This document shows positions 17,752 to 26,378 of a stretch of DNA of 64,000 bases, in pieces; position 1 is the first letter of the stretch, and every line of letters begins with the position of its first letter. The stretch is from Acidimicrobium ferrooxidans (GTDB taxonomy: Bacteria > Actinomycetota > Geothermincolia > Fen-727 > Anoxymicrobiaceae), in the NCBI GenBank assembly GCA_020723485.1, contig DYIU01000002.1, forward strand, positions 467,543-531,542. Reading direction: 5' to 3'. The notes under the pieces were generated by a model. The model saw nothing but the letters and a program-made list of their open reading frames with translations. It was not told the DNA's origin and searched no databases. A program made the position numbers and the translations under genes.

Positions 17752-19521
17752 CTACCTGATGCTGAAGACGTAGTCGGTCCCGAACCGTCCGACCTGCCGC
17801 ATGTCGTCGTGCGCCTCGTCCCATGCGAGCACGCTGGTGAGGCGGGCGGACTCGAGTTCCTTGCCGTGCACTATCAGGTACTCGACCCCCTCACCACGGA
17901 AGAAATCCACGGCTTCCTGCGAGGGAAAATCGCGCGCGGCCCTGACACCCCGGTAATAAGAATCAGGTATGTATCCGCTGTAGCCGTTGAAAAGCTTCTT
18001 CCAGTGCAGCGTGGAGTAGTAAGTCCTGAGGGCTTCCCGCGGGGCCCACGTAGGCTCGTACTGGAGGCCGGCGGTGAACGTGTCGCGGTCGTAATCCGCC
18101 AGTGGCAGCTCCGCGGTCGGCGCTTCACCCGGCTGCTCCTTCAGCCACGTGTACACAGATGGGAACTCGTCATCCGTCGGCACCCTGAACATGGGGAGGT
18201 TCACGGACATGAGGTCTGCGAGGAGGAGCGCCACTATCACTATGCAGGCCAGCGCGGGCAGGAACGAGCCCCGGTACCGGGACAGGTAGGAGACTATCCC
18301 CTTGACCGCGAACCCGGAGAGTACCGCCAGCGAAAGGCCGATCAGTATGACGAAACGTCCAGGTACCCTCATGGCCTTGAACCCGGGGAAGAAACGGTAG
18401 AAGAACTCGTACGGCATCCAGATGTTCAACCTGTGGCCGAAGAGGTAGAGCGAAGTGCCCAGCGACATCACGAACGAGGCCGCTACGAGCGTCACGTAGA
18501 AACGGACGTCGAACCTGGCGGCCCCCCTGCCCCTCGCGAACAGGTAGACCGCTCCGGCTATGCCGAGCAGGAGCGGGACGAGGCCGGTGAAGAGCGACCG
18601 CTCCGTCTGGCCGCCCCTCGAGTCGGTCTCCTCCCTGAGGCCCGAGGTCACGCTTCCCCATATCAGGTTCTCCTGCGGCGCTATCGCGTAATCCCTGATG
18701 TCGGGGGAGAAGAGGTCCACCTCGCTGACCTTCCTCTCGAAACGCGGTTCGGTCTCGTGGACCTTCAGGTACGGGCGGGCGAACGGCGCCACCACCGCCC
18801 CAGAGACCACCAGGACCAGCAGGAACGTACCCACCCACTTGAGGGTGAACGCCTTCGGTCTCATGACAAGGCGCACGATGAGGAACACAATAACGGCAAA
18901 TCCCAGTATCAGCCCGTAATACCAGGTCGACAGTGTCTGCAGCACGGCGAAGAGGCCGAACAGGGCGGCGTCCCTGGGCTTTCCTTCCTCGGAGAACCTG
19001 TGCAGGAAGAGCAGCGCGAGCGGTATGAACGCGGCCGCCGTGATCTGCAGGTGGCCCATGTGCGCCAGCCTCGGGGGCGCGAACGCGTACGCGATGCCGG
19101 CGACCACCCCCGCCGCGCGGCTGCCCGTGAGATGCAGGACCAGGAAGTACGCGCCGACCTCGCAGAGGAAGAAATTGAAGATCACCATGTAGTTCGAGGT
19201 CTGCAGGGGATTGCCGGTCACAGCCCGGATGGGCATCGACAGGACGGCGGTCACCACCTGCGCGTCGGAGTATGCCAGGGTGTAGGGATTTGGGAAGAAT
19301 ATGTTCGCGTTGAAGAGATCGAACGGCTCGCTTGTGAGCGCCCGGGTGTCCCACGCGAGGGTCCACGCCTGCAGGGTAGGGTCATACGGGTCCTTGTAGG
19401 TGTGGTCATTCCCCTCGGTGAGCAGGGGCCTCGTGAACACGATGGCCAGCACCAGGAACCCGAGCATGACGGCCGTCCCCGGCCCTCTCCTCTTGATGAG
19501 ATCCTGTGTCTTCGTGCTCAT
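17752..19521 (-). CDS. Polytopic membrane protein, GT-C glycosyltransferase-like
   Basis: A 589-residue protein with about eleven hydrophobic helices between residues 18 and 450 and a soluble C-terminal domain of about 140 residues. The first extracytoplasmic loop contains NDHTYKDPYDPTLQAWTLAWD and later FFPNPYTLAYSD, acidic and aromatic motifs in the position where GT-C glycosyltransferases (YfhO-like, using polyprenyl-phosphate sugars) carry catalytic Asp/Glu. The donor and acceptor are unknown. It follows yraN and precedes the lipoprotein. Confidence 0.6.
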   Translation of the reverse strand: MSTKTQDLIKRRGPGTAVMLGFLVLAIVFTRPLLTEGNDHTYKDPYDPTLQAWTLAWDTRALTSEPFDLFNANIFFPNPYTLAYSDAQVVTAVLSMPIRAVTGNPLQTSNYMVIFNFFLCEVGAYFLVLHLTGSRAAGVVAGIAYAFAPPRLAHMGHLQITAAAFIPLALLFLHRFSEEGKPRDAALFGLFAVLQTLSTWYYGLILGFAVIVFLIVRLVMRPKAFTLKWVGTFLLVLVVSGAVVAPFARPYLKVHETEPRFERKVSEVDLFSPDIRDYAIAPQENLIWGSVTSGLREETDSRGGQTERSLFTGLVPLLLGIAGAVYLFARGRGAARFDVRFYVTLVAASFVMSLGTSLYLFGHRLNIWMPYEFFYRFFPGFKAMRVPGRFVILIGLSLAVLSGFAVKGIVSYLSRYRGSFLPALACIVIVALLLADLMSVNLPMFRVPTDDEFPSVYTWLKEQPGEAPTAELPLADYDRDTFTAGLQYEPTWAPREALRTYYSTLHWKKLFNGYSGYIPDSYYRGVRAARDFPSQEAVDFFRGEGVEYLIVHGKELESARLTSVLAWDEAHDDMRQVGRFGTDYVFSIR

Positions 19522-19549
19522 GGCGGCATCACAAGGGGTAGCGAATGGT

Positions 19550-19912
19550 TCAGAAAGCTTCAGGGATGTGACGGAGCTCCACCAGTTCGCAGTCCCGGTC
19601 GAGCACCACGCTTATCACGTCAAACCTGGTCAGAGCCGAGCCCCCGTGCGACGCCAGGTATTCCACCGCCAGCCCCCGGATCCTGTGAGCTTTCGCCGGT
19701 GTAACGGCCTCCTCCGGCTCTCCGTAGGCAGTCCCCCGCCGCGCCTTGACCTCGACGAACACAGTGAGGCCTTCCCTGCGGGCGACTATGTCCAGTTCAC
19801 CCGCGCGCGTACGCCAGTTCCGGTCTACGATCGTGAACCGTTGGTCCTGGAGGTAGCCGCAGGCCAGGTCCTCTCCCACCCTCCCAACGGCGCCGCGGTC
19901 ACTCTTCGGCAA
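19550..19912 (-). CDS. yraN: YraN family (UPF0102) endonuclease-fold protein
   Basis: A 120-residue member of the restriction-endonuclease-like YraN family. The conserved core GEDLACGYLQ, IVDRNWRTRAGELDIVARREG, TVFVEVKARRG shows the E-x(n)-D-x(n)-ExK active-site layout. The exact function is unsettled in the literature. The start is TTG 19912, which overlaps the end of rnhB by 14 bp; rnhB-yraN linkage is common, and in many genomes comM-dprA follow, as here after two extra genes. Confidence 0.88.
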   Translation of the reverse strand: MPKSDRGAVGRVGEDLACGYLQDQRFTIVDRNWRTRAGELDIVARREGLTVFVEVKARRGTAYGEPEEAVTPAKAHRIRGLAVEYLASHGGSALTRFDVISVVLDRDCELVELRHIPEAF

Positions 19913-20726
19913 CGGCGTCCTCCCACAGGCTCATCTCGTCACTCGGAAGCACGCTGGAGAAAGTGAGCCTGTGCACCTCGCACGGCCCGAAGGCGGCCAG
20001 GGCGGAGATGTGCTGCTCGGTCGCGTAGCCCTTGTTCTCCTCGAAGTTGTAACGCGGGAACCGCCCGTGGAGGGACATCATGACGCGGTCCCTCTCTACC
20101 TTGGCTACGATGCTGGCAGCCGCGACGGACTGGAAGGTCTCGTCGGCCTTCGGTATCCCGAAAGTCGGTACCGCGCACCCGGAGAGGGCGAAGTGGTCGC
20201 AGATCGCGCACTGGCAGCGGTCGTCTATGCCCGCAAGGGCGCCTCCCAGTGCCTGCATGTTCACGGGCTGGATCCCCCACCGGTCGATGAGCCCCGAGTC
20301 GACGAAGACCACGGATACGCTCTCCGCGTTCTCGATTATTACCTCGTAGAGCTCTTCCCTGCGCTCCGGCGTGAGCTGCTTGGAGTCGTTTACCCCCCTG
20401 ACGACGATGCCCGGGGCGAACATTACCGCGGCCGCGACGAGCGGGCCGGCAAGCGCCCCGCGCCCGGCCTCGTCTGCCCCCGCCACGAACTCAATGCAGC
20501 CGTCCCTGAATATCTCCTCGTTCGCCGCGAGGCTCCTCCCCCGCCGCAGGGCCCCGTAGCCCAGGCGCCTTACCGACGGCCTCGGGTCCCTGGTCAGCCG
20601 GGCGAAGAGGGCCGGGTCAGGCCTGTCGAGCCCCGCGAGAAGCAAGCGCACCTCGCGGACGGAGAGGCCCAGGGTATCGAAGGGGACGCTGTTTTCGGCT
20701 CCGCGTCGGGTGGGCCGCCCGTTCAA
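19899..20726 (-). CDS. rnhB: Ribonuclease HII
   Basis: About 275 residues. It cleaves RNA in RNA-DNA hybrids and starts ribonucleotide excision. The catalytic domain begins at VAGADEAGRGALAGP (Asp and Glu ligands), continues through VNDSKQLTPERREELYEVI and ends with ASIVAKVERD. An N-terminal domain of roughly 80 residues precedes it, as in the Bacillus enzyme. TTG 20726 forms a TTGA overlap with lepB; GTG 20762 is the alternative and neither has a strong ribosome site. Confidence 0.93.
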   Translation of the reverse strand: MNGRPTRRGAENSVPFDTLGLSVREVRLLLAGLDRPDPALFARLTRDPRPSVRRLGYGALRRGRSLAANEEIFRDGCIEFVAGADEAGRGALAGPLVAAAVMFAPGIVVRGVNDSKQLTPERREELYEVIIENAESVSVVFVDSGLIDRWGIQPVNMQALGGALAGIDDRCQCAICDHFALSGCAVPTFGIPKADETFQSVAAASIVAKVERDRVMMSLHGRFPRYNFEENKGYATEQHISALAAFGPCEVHRLTFSSVLPSDEMSLWEDAVAEE

Positions 20727-21451
20727 CTGTTCGGGATCCCGAAATGACTCGGTGGCCACCAAATCAAGAACACCTTCCCGATAACGCTCCTGATCGGCAC
20801 GTACCCCCAGAACCGGCTGTCCCGGGAGTTCGGCCGGTTGTCCCCCATCACGAACAGCTGACCCTTCGGCACTTCCGTGGGCGGCATGTCGTATGTGTCC
20901 GGGACCTTGTAATCTTCCTTGAGTTCTTTGCCGTCGACGTACACCTGTCCTTTGCGTATCTCGATGGTCTGGCCCTCGCTCGCTATCACCCGCTTGACGA
21001 AAGGCGAGGAGCCGGTCCGGTGCGTCAGGTGCAGGGTCTCACCTATCTGCTCGAACGGCCAGTAGAGGAGGTTGGTGGTGTTCGTCGCCTGCGGGGAGGT
21101 CGGCGGATATCGGAAGACGATGATGTCTCCCGTGCGCGGCTTCCTGAAGTAGTATGTCAGTTTCTCCACCATCACCCGGTCGCCGATCTGCAGGGTCGGG
21201 CTCATCGAAGACGAGGGTATGACGAACGCCTTCAGGAAGAACGACTGGATGAACACCGCCACGATCGCGGCGATGAGGAGGATGACCAGGACCTCGCGCA
21301 GCGCCTCCCAGAACGAAGCCCTGCGCTGGGGCGGTTCGCCCTTTCGCTGTATGAGGTGGGGCTCGGATGTCTCTTCGACCCCGTGGGGCGCATCTCCGGC
21401 GCCTGCCTGGGGGTGCTGGCCGGCTCCGGGCCGGCTGTTGTCTTCAGCCAT
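20723..21451 (-). CDS. lepB: Signal peptidase I
   Basis: A 242-residue membrane serine protease that removes signal peptides. One hydrophobic anchor (about residues 53-70) follows a charged cytoplasmic tail; the catalytic Ser82 is in PSSSMSPT and Lys153 in FVKRVIASEG; GDNRPNSRDSRFWG is the C-terminal box E. It lies downstream of rplS, a common arrangement in Gram-positive bacteria. Confidence 0.95.
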   Translation of the reverse strand: MAEDNSRPGAGQHPQAGAGDAPHGVEETSEPHLIQRKGEPPQRRASFWEALREVLVILLIAAIVAVFIQSFFLKAFVIPSSSMSPTLQIGDRVMVEKLTYYFRKPRTGDIIVFRYPPTSPQATNTTNLLYWPFEQIGETLHLTHRTGSSPFVKRVIASEGQTIEIRKGQVYVDGKELKEDYKVPDTYDMPPTEVPKGQLFVMGDNRPNSRDSRFWGYVPIRSVIGKVFLIWWPPSHFGIPNS

Positions 21452-21468
21452 CTACCGGCCCAGTGCTG

Positions 21469-21843
21469 TCAGCTGGTGAACTTCTTCTTCTTGACGCGGG
21501 CGGCCTTGCCCACCTTGTCCCTGATGTAGTAAAGCTTGGCGCGCCTTACATCGCCCTCCTGCACCATCTGGATGTCCTTGATCACGGGTGAATGCAGGGG
21601 GAACGTCCTCTCGACGCCCACGCCGAACGATATCTTGCGCACCGTGAAGGTCTCTCTGGCGCCCGCGCCCTGTCGCCTTATCACGAGGCCCTGGAACGCC
21701 TGCGAGCGGGTGCGCACTGTCCGCTTCTCGCCCGTCCCGCTTGCTTCCTTTATCTCAATCGTGACCTTGACGGTATCGCCGGGCTGAAAGGGGATGACGT
21801 CCTCTTTCATCTGGCTGCGTTCGAGCGTCTCTATCTCTTTCAT
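21469..21843 (-). CDS. rplS: 50S ribosomal protein L19
   Basis: A 124-residue large-subunit protein. [50 protein letters not shown] and [21 protein letters not shown] are all typical. The N-terminal first 12 residues are variable. It follows trmD after a 92-bp gap that contains element D. Confidence 0.97.
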   Translation of the reverse strand: MKEIETLERSQMKEDVIPFQPGDTVKVTIEIKEASGTGEKRTVRTRSQAFQGLVIRRQGAGARETFTVRKISFGVGVERTFPLHSPVIKDIQMVQEGDVRRAKLYYIRDKVGKAARVKKKKFTS

Positions 21844-21910
21844 CTTTATGACTCCATCTTCCGGTCGTATGCAACTCGTAAACTATAGCAGAACGGCACC
21901 GGCGTAGAAA

Positions 21911-21937
21911 CATCTGGGGTCAGGCCTGTCCCTGTCA
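21911..21937. repeat. GGGGTCAG element D overlapping the trmD stop
   Basis: CATCTGGGGTCAGGCC followed by TGTCCCTGTCA on the plus strand; the last three bases are the complement of the trmD stop codon. It shares the GGGGTCAG core with the other dispersed elements but lacks the GCAAC arms, and on the trmD sense strand the core reads TGACCCC, opposite to the other copies. It is a weaker family member. Confidence 0.5.
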
Positions 21938-22621
21938 GAGGAGGTCGGGGCGGCGCTCGCGCGTCCTCAAGAGCGCCTGCTCCTGCCTCCACTGCCTGAT
22001 GCGGCCGTGGTCGCCCGTGGTGAGGACCTCCGGCACGTCCCACCCGCGGTAGCTCGCGGGACGGGTGTACTGCGGGTACTCGAGCAGAGGTCCCGCGAAC
22101 GACTCCTCCTCGAGTGACTCCATGTTGCCCAGCGCTCCCGGGAGCAGGCGTGCCACGGCTTCGATCACGACGGCAGCCGCCAGCTCTCCCCCCGCCAGCA
22201 CGAAGTCGCCGAGCGACAACTCTCGCCCCGCGATGTGCTCGCGTATCCTCTCGTCGACTCCCTCGTAGCGCCCGCAGATGAACACCAGGGTCTCCTCGGC
22301 TGCGAGCTCTCTCGCCCGTGACTGGTCGAACCGCTCGCCCTGGGGAGTGAGGAGGATCACCGGCGTGCTCTCCCTGAGCTTCACGGGGTCGCAGCCCAGG
22401 ACGCTCTGGAGAGCGTGCGCCACCACGTCGACCCGCAGCACCATTCCCGGCCCCCCTCCATAGGGAGTGTCGTCCACCTTGTGATGAGGGTCGCAAGAGA
22501 GCTCGTGCAGGTCGTGCAACAGGACCTCCAGAGCTCCCGATTCCCGCGCTCGCTTCATCACTCCGGACGCCAGCGGTGAGTCGAGCACCTCCGGAAGCGC
22601 GCTGAACACGTGGACTCTCAT
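21935..22621 (-). CDS. trmD: tRNA (guanine-N1)-methyltransferase
   Basis: A 228-residue SPOUT-family enzyme that methylates G37 of tRNAs. The start MRVHVFSALPEVLDSPL and the knot motifs LLTPQGERFDQ, FICGRYEGVDERI and ELSLGDFVLAGGELAAAVVIEAVARLLPG are intact. ATG 22621 is chosen because it overlaps the rimM stop as TGATG; the in-frame extension upstream is Gly/Arg-rich out-of-frame reading of rimM. The order rpsP-khpA-rimM-trmD-rplS is conserved. Confidence 0.96.
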   Translation of the reverse strand: MRVHVFSALPEVLDSPLASGVMKRARESGALEVLLHDLHELSCDPHHKVDDTPYGGGPGMVLRVDVVAHALQSVLGCDPVKLRESTPVILLTPQGERFDQSRARELAAEETLVFICGRYEGVDERIREHIAGRELSLGDFVLAGGELAAAVVIEAVARLLPGALGNMESLEEESFAGPLLEYPQYTRPASYRGWDVPEVLTTGDHGRIRQWRQEQALLRTRERRPDLL

Positions 22622-23163
22622 CACGGGACCATGCCTTCGATGACCTTTATCACGACCGTTCGCTCGCGGACGTCCACACGCTTCACGAACTCCTCCACGA
22701 AGGGCACGCCGAACTCCCTGCCCTCTGCGTCCACTACCACGAGGAGGTCCTGCGCCTCCCGGCACACTACATCACGGACCGAGCCGAGCAGCCCGCCGTC
22801 CTCCCCGAAAACACGCGCGTCCACAAGCTCGTGCGCCCAGTATTCCCCTTCGCCGAGCGTGAACGCCTCCTGGGCCCGCACGAGAAGGAACCTGCCCTTC
22901 AGCGCCTCCGCCCCGTTCCGGTCCGTGACTCCCGCCAGGCAGACGAGCATCGCCCCCTTGTGGGGTGCGGCCGACTCTACCCGGACAGCGTCGGCTGACG
23001 CGCGCCCGGTCTGGAGGAGGAGCTCCGCCCCTTCGCGAAAGCGCTCGTCGGGCCAGTCGCTCTCCACCGCGACGATTACGGCCCCACGGACGCCGTGGGG
23101 CCGGACTATCCTGCCAACCACCAGGAACTCCTCGCCCGGCGGCTCGAAGTCGATATCGCTCAA
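22621..23163 (-). CDS. rimM: Ribosome maturation factor RimM
   Basis: A 180-residue 16S rRNA processing factor for 30S maturation. It has the N-terminal RimM beta-barrel (VVGRIVRPHGVRGAVIVAVESD), KGRFLLVRAQEA and a C-terminal PRC-barrel (EYWAHELVDARVF, LLVVVDAEGREFGVPFVEEFVKRVD). The start is TTG 23163, overlapping the khpA stop as TTGA. Confidence 0.94.
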   Translation of the reverse strand: MSDIDFEPPGEEFLVVGRIVRPHGVRGAVIVAVESDWPDERFREGAELLLQTGRASADAVRVESAAPHKGAMLVCLAGVTDRNGAEALKGRFLLVRAQEAFTLGEGEYWAHELVDARVFGEDGGLLGSVRDVVCREAQDLLVVVDAEGREFGVPFVEEFVKRVDVRERTVVIKVIEGMVP

Positions 23164-23393
23164 TCCAGTATCTCTACTATCGCGTTCTTCCCCTGTTTCG
23201 TGGCGGCCGCCTTGACGAGCGTGCGCAGGGCCTGGGCGATTCGGCCCTGCTTGCCGATGACCTTACCGATGTCTTCCGGGTTCACCCTGAGCTGGAGGAT
23301 GACCGAGCGCTCGCCTTCGATCACCTCTATCTGGACGTCGTCGGGATTATCCACCAGGGCCTTCGCAAGGTATTCGAGGAGTTCCTTCATCAT
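23160..23393 (-). CDS. khpA: KH-domain RNA-binding protein KhpA
   Basis: A 77-residue single KH domain with the RNA-binding GxxG loop in IGKVIGKQGRIAQALRTLVKAAA. KhpA works with KhpB in RNA binding and cell elongation in Gram-positives. It lies between rpsP and rimM, the usual position. ATG 23393 is followed by a second ATG; either may be used. Confidence 0.94.
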   Translation of the reverse strand: MMKELLEYLAKALVDNPDDVQIEVIEGERSVILQLRVNPEDIGKVIGKQGRIAQALRTLVKAAATKQGKNAIVEILD

Positions 23394-23438
23394 GTGAGCC
23401 TCCAGTTGTAGGTGCCAGGTGAGTGAGTGTGCGTGCCG

Positions 23439-23717
23439 CTATTTCTGCTTGGAACCCTGGAACTGCTCCCAGACGCCCTTGATCTTCATCAGGTTCTGGA
23501 CCTGCCTGCTCGGCTGGGCGCCCTCCCCGAGCCAGTACAGCGCGCGCTCGGCGTTGAGTTCTATCACAGCCTCTGCCGCTTCCTTGGTGGGCCTGGGATT
23601 ATAGTAACCCAAAGACTCTATGTAACGGCCGTCTCGGGGAGCGCGCGAGTCGGCTACGACTATCCGGTACACCGGCTGCTTCTTCTTCCCCATCCGGCGC
23701 AGTCTTATCCTTACCAA
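23439..23717 (-). CDS. rpsP: 30S ribosomal protein S16
   Basis: A 92-residue small-subunit protein: [38 protein letters not shown] and a C-terminus typical of S16. The start is TTG 23717 with GGAGG 6 nt upstream. The 120-bp gap to ffh holds a stem-loop (23773-23806) and a TACAAT box on the minus strand near 23815-23820, so an internal promoter for the ribosomal genes is possible. Confidence 0.96.
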   Translation of the reverse strand: MVRIRLRRMGKKKQPVYRIVVADSRAPRDGRYIESLGYYNPRPTKEAAEAVIELNAERALYWLGEGAQPSRQVQNLMKIKGVWEQFQGSKQK

Positions 23718-23772
23718 GTAGATCCTCCGTTTCCCGGGGCCCGGGGCCCCTCCTCATGTCTCAGTATATCGT

Positions 23773-23806
23773 CGGCCGCCCGGGGAGAAAGCCCCTCCAG
23801 CGGCCG
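23773..23806 (-). other. Stem-loop between ffh and rpsP
   Basis: CGGCCGC ... GCGGCCG with an inner GGGG-CTTTCT-CCCC stem, read on the minus strand. It has no T run, so it is not a clear intrinsic terminator; it may be a processing or mRNA-stability structure in the ffh-rpsP transcript. Confidence 0.45.
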
Positions 23807-23837
23807 ATTCCGGTCTATTGTAGCAAAAACGCGGGTG

Positions 23838-25169
23838 CTAGAACGGGAACAGCCTCTTCATCATCCCCATCTGCCCTCCCCTCCCGGAGAAAGCCTTGAG
23901 CATCTTCTGCATCTGGCCGAACTGCTTGACCAGCTGGTTGACGTCCTGGGTGCTGGTTCCGCTGCCGGCGGCGATGCGCCTCCTGCGGCTCGCGTTCAGC
24001 ACGTGCGGGTTCTTCCTCTCCTCGGGGGTCATCGACTGGATGATGGCCTCTATCTTCTTCAGCCGCCGGTCGTCGACCTCGAGCCCCGACTGCCTGGCCA
24101 TCCCCCCCATCCCGGGCACCATCTCCAGCACCTTGTCGAGGCCGCCCATCTGGCGGAGCTGCTGCATCTGCTCGAGGAAGTCGTCGAAGTCGAACTTCTG
24201 CTTGCGCAGCTTCTCCTCCAGCTTCCGGGCGCGCTCCTCCGTCATCGACTCCTCGGCCTTCTCGACCAGGGTCACAATGTCGCCCATCCCCAGTATCCGG
24301 GACGCCACCCTGTCGGGGTGGAACGCCTCGAGGTCGTTGACCTTTTCGCCGATCGAGGCCAGCTTAATCGGTTTCCCGGTGACGGACTTCATGGACAGCG
24401 CGGCGCCTCCGCGGGCGTCCCCGTCCATCTTCGTGATTATCACGCCGTCGAAGTCGAGCTTCTCCTGGAAGGCCAGGGCCACGTTCACCGCGTCCTGCCC
24501 GGTCATGGCGTCGACGACCAGCAGTGTCTCGCTCGGATGCACCGAGCCGCTTATGTCCACAAGTTCCTGCATCATCTCCTCGTCGATGTGCAGCCTGCCG
24601 GCGGTATCGAGTATCACCACGTCGTTGCCCTTGCGCGATGCTTCCCTGACCGCCTCGTCGACTATCTCCCGGGCGCCCCTGTGCTTGTAATAAGCCACCG
24701 GCACGTCTATCTGGGACCCCAGTGTCTGCAGCTGCTCGACGGCCGCGGGGCGGTAGACATCGGCGGCTACCAGCATCGGGCTCCTGCCCTGGTGGCGCAG
24801 CATCACCGCGAGCTTCGCCGCGGCGGTGGTCTTGCCGCTGCCCTGCAGGCCCACGAGCATTATCACCGACGGGGGGTGACTCGCGAACCTTATCGGCTCC
24901 GTGGTGCCGCCCAGCACGTCGGTCATCTCGTCGTAGACGATCTTCACCACCTGCTGCGCGGGGGTCACGCTCTTTATGACCTCCTCGCCGATGGCGCGCT
25001 CCCTCACGCGGGCCACGAACTCCTTTACCACCTTGAAGTTGACGTCGGCCTCGAGGAGGACCAGGCGTATCTCCCGCATGGCCTCGTCGACGTCTTTCTC
25101 ACTCAGTTTGCCGCGCCCGCGGAGTTTCGCGAACACTCCCTGGAGCCTGTCGCCCAGGCTTTCGAACAT
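23838..25169 (-). CDS. ffh: Signal recognition particle GTPase Ffh
   Basis: A 443-residue SRP54 protein that binds signal peptides and 4.5S RNA. The N domain (LSEKDVDEAMREIRLVLLEADVNFKVV), the G domain with GLQGSGKTT, DTAGRLHIDEEMM and TKMDGDARGGAALS, and the Met-rich M domain (MGGLDKVLEMVPGMGG, SRRRRIAAGSGTS) are all present. The receptor ftsY is also in this window (28166-29362). No 4.5S RNA gene was recognised. Confidence 0.97.
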   Translation of the reverse strand: MFESLGDRLQGVFAKLRGRGKLSEKDVDEAMREIRLVLLEADVNFKVVKEFVARVRERAIGEEVIKSVTPAQQVVKIVYDEMTDVLGGTTEPIRFASHPPSVIMLVGLQGSGKTTAAAKLAVMLRHQGRSPMLVAADVYRPAAVEQLQTLGSQIDVPVAYYKHRGAREIVDEAVREASRKGNDVVILDTAGRLHIDEEMMQELVDISGSVHPSETLLVVDAMTGQDAVNVALAFQEKLDFDGVIITKMDGDARGGAALSMKSVTGKPIKLASIGEKVNDLEAFHPDRVASRILGMGDIVTLVEKAEESMTEERARKLEEKLRKQKFDFDDFLEQMQQLRQMGGLDKVLEMVPGMGGMARQSGLEVDDRRLKKIEAIIQSMTPEERKNPHVLNASRRRRIAAGSGTSTQDVNQLVKQFGQMQKMLKAFSGRGGQMGMMKRLFPF

Positions 25170-25231
25170 GGTTTCTCCCGTTCATCAGCCGGCAGGTAAC
25201 GGATTGTACCACGGAGGATTGCCCATAAAGA

Positions 25232-25259
25232 ATGGTAGGCCTCAGGTGGGAGGTGTCAA
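25232..25259 (-). promoter_or_regulatory. Probable ffh operon promoter
   Basis: On the minus strand a perfect TTGACA (25254-25259), 16-bp spacer, TACCAT (25232-25237). The -35 box overlaps the stop codon of the methyltransferase gene upstream. A second -10-like box TACAAT lies at 25203-25208 closer to the gene, without a good -35. Confidence 0.55.
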
Positions 25260-25930
25260 GGCTGGGGAAGGTCGCCTTTCGTTCCCCTGGCGTACGAGAA
25301 CCAGCTGTAGCGTGTCGCGCCGGTTCCCGCCTCCTGGAAACCCGCGCGGCCGAGCGGCTCGAGCGAGTCTGTGATTTCACTTCTGGCCATGTGGTGGCCG
25401 AGGAGGACGTGCCCTACCACCTTTGCGAGCGTTGTATCCGGGAGCTGGAGGTCCACGGCGAGGAAGCTCCCACCCGGCTTGAGCACCCTGTAGACCTCCG
25501 CAAGTCCCTTGAGCTTCACTTCTTCAGGCAGGTGATGCATCACGAGCGTGTTGAGGACCCTGTCGAAGTACGAGTCGGGGAACGGCAGGTCCTCGATGAG
25601 GGCGACCCGGAAGTCCACCTTCGCGTCGGCGCGCGCCGCCTTGCCGCGTGCGACCTCAATCATCTCCGGTGAGGCGTCGATGCCGAACACCTCGCCTGTC
25701 GGACCTGTCACGCGTTCGAGCGCGAGCGCGAGCGCCCCTGTGCCGCATCCCGCGTCCAGGACCTTCTGCCCTTTTCTCACGTCCGCGAGCTCGATAGCCA
25801 TGCTCCAGAGGCGCGCGTCCAGCCCGAACAGGAGGGCGCGGCCGAACTCATAGAGGCGGGCGGAACTGATTGTAATCCCAGTAGTGGCGGGCGCGTCCGG
25901 CGACCCGGATGCGTGCTTATGAGGGGACAC
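25256..25930 (-). CDS. Class I SAM-dependent methyltransferase, UbiE-like
   Basis: A 224-residue Rossmann methyltransferase. Motif I is VLDAGCGTGALAL, motif II region FGIDASPEMIEVARGKA, then LIEDLPFPDSYFDRVLNTLVMHHL (motifs IV-V) and YRVLKPGGSFLAVDLQ (motif VI). This is the Methyltransf_11/UbiE pattern; the substrate is unknown and no quinone genes are nearby. The start is GTG 25930. It lies between the DUF5679 gene and ffh. Confidence 0.8.
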   Translation of the reverse strand: MSPHKHASGSPDAPATTGITISSARLYEFGRALLFGLDARLWSMAIELADVRKGQKVLDAGCGTGALALALERVTGPTGEVFGIDASPEMIEVARGKAARADAKVDFRVALIEDLPFPDSYFDRVLNTLVMHHLPEEVKLKGLAEVYRVLKPGGSFLAVDLQLPDTTLAKVVGHVLLGHHMARSEITDSLEPLGRAGFQEAGTGATRYSWFSYARGTKGDLPQP

Positions 25931-25973
25931 TTGACCACCCCGGTGCAGATGTCCGGCATGACCCGGATACGAC

Positions 25974-26001
25974 GAGACCCGGCCGTCTGCGGCCGGGTCT
26001 C
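25974..26001. other. Perfect 12-bp stem-loop
   Basis: GAGACCCGGCCG, loop TCTG, CGGCCGGGTCTC. It is downstream of the DUF5679 gene and upstream of the methyltransferase. Very stable, but no T run on either side, so it may be a factor-dependent terminator or an mRNA end-protecting hairpin. Confidence 0.6.
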
Positions 26002-26025
26002 AGAGATGACCGCGACCCGATGCGG

Positions 26026-26172
26026 CTACGCTTTTCCGGTGATCTTGAAGATCTTCGTCCCGCACTTCGGGCAGGTGCCCTTCTGCGCCTTCATCTTGTT
26101 CTTCATGATGACTTCTTCCGGGTCTTTCATCTCCCGCTTTTCCTTGCACTTCACGCAGTAGCCTTCCGCCAT
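26026..26172 (-). CDS. DUF5679 zinc-ribbon small protein
   Basis: A 48-residue protein with two CxxC pairs: CVKC (residues 6-9) and CPKC (34-37) separated by a Lys-rich segment containing EKREMKDPEEV, and ending in KCGTKIFKITGK. This is the pattern of the short DUF5679 proteins common in actinobacteria and archaea; the function is unknown. AAAAGGAGG lies 4-5 nt before ATG 26172, a very strong ribosome site. Upstream on the minus strand is a sigma-28-like promoter candidate (around 26205-26240). Confidence 0.88.
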   Translation of the reverse strand: MAEGYCVKCKEKREMKDPEEVIMKNKMKAQKGTCPKCGTKIFKITGKA

Positions 26173-26320
26173 GTCGCCTCCTTTTCCCCGGCCCCTGGGG
26201 GCCTAAGACTTATATCCTCGCTTTTACTCTTAAATTTGACCGTTCCGGCCGGTTCACCTTTACAGGTTTCGCCGGAGCCTCCCCTGTGACCTCCCCTCCT
26301 CCCTGAAGGGAAACGGGCCT

Positions 26321-26349
26321 TCGACCCCGGATAGGCGGAGGTATATACT
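26321..26349 (+). promoter_or_regulatory. Probable promoter for the LUD gene
   Basis: TCGACC (26321-26326), 17-bp spacer, TATACT (26344-26349). The transcription start would be near 26356, giving a leader of about 22 nt that contains the GAGAGGAG ribosome site of the LUD gene. Confidence 0.5.
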
Positions 26350-26378
26350 TCGCGAAAAGGCAGTTGAGAGGAGCAACC

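Noticed and set aside
21935-22765. 276-residue version of TrmD
   Set aside because: The extension overlaps conserved rimM in another frame; MRVHVFSALPE is the family start.
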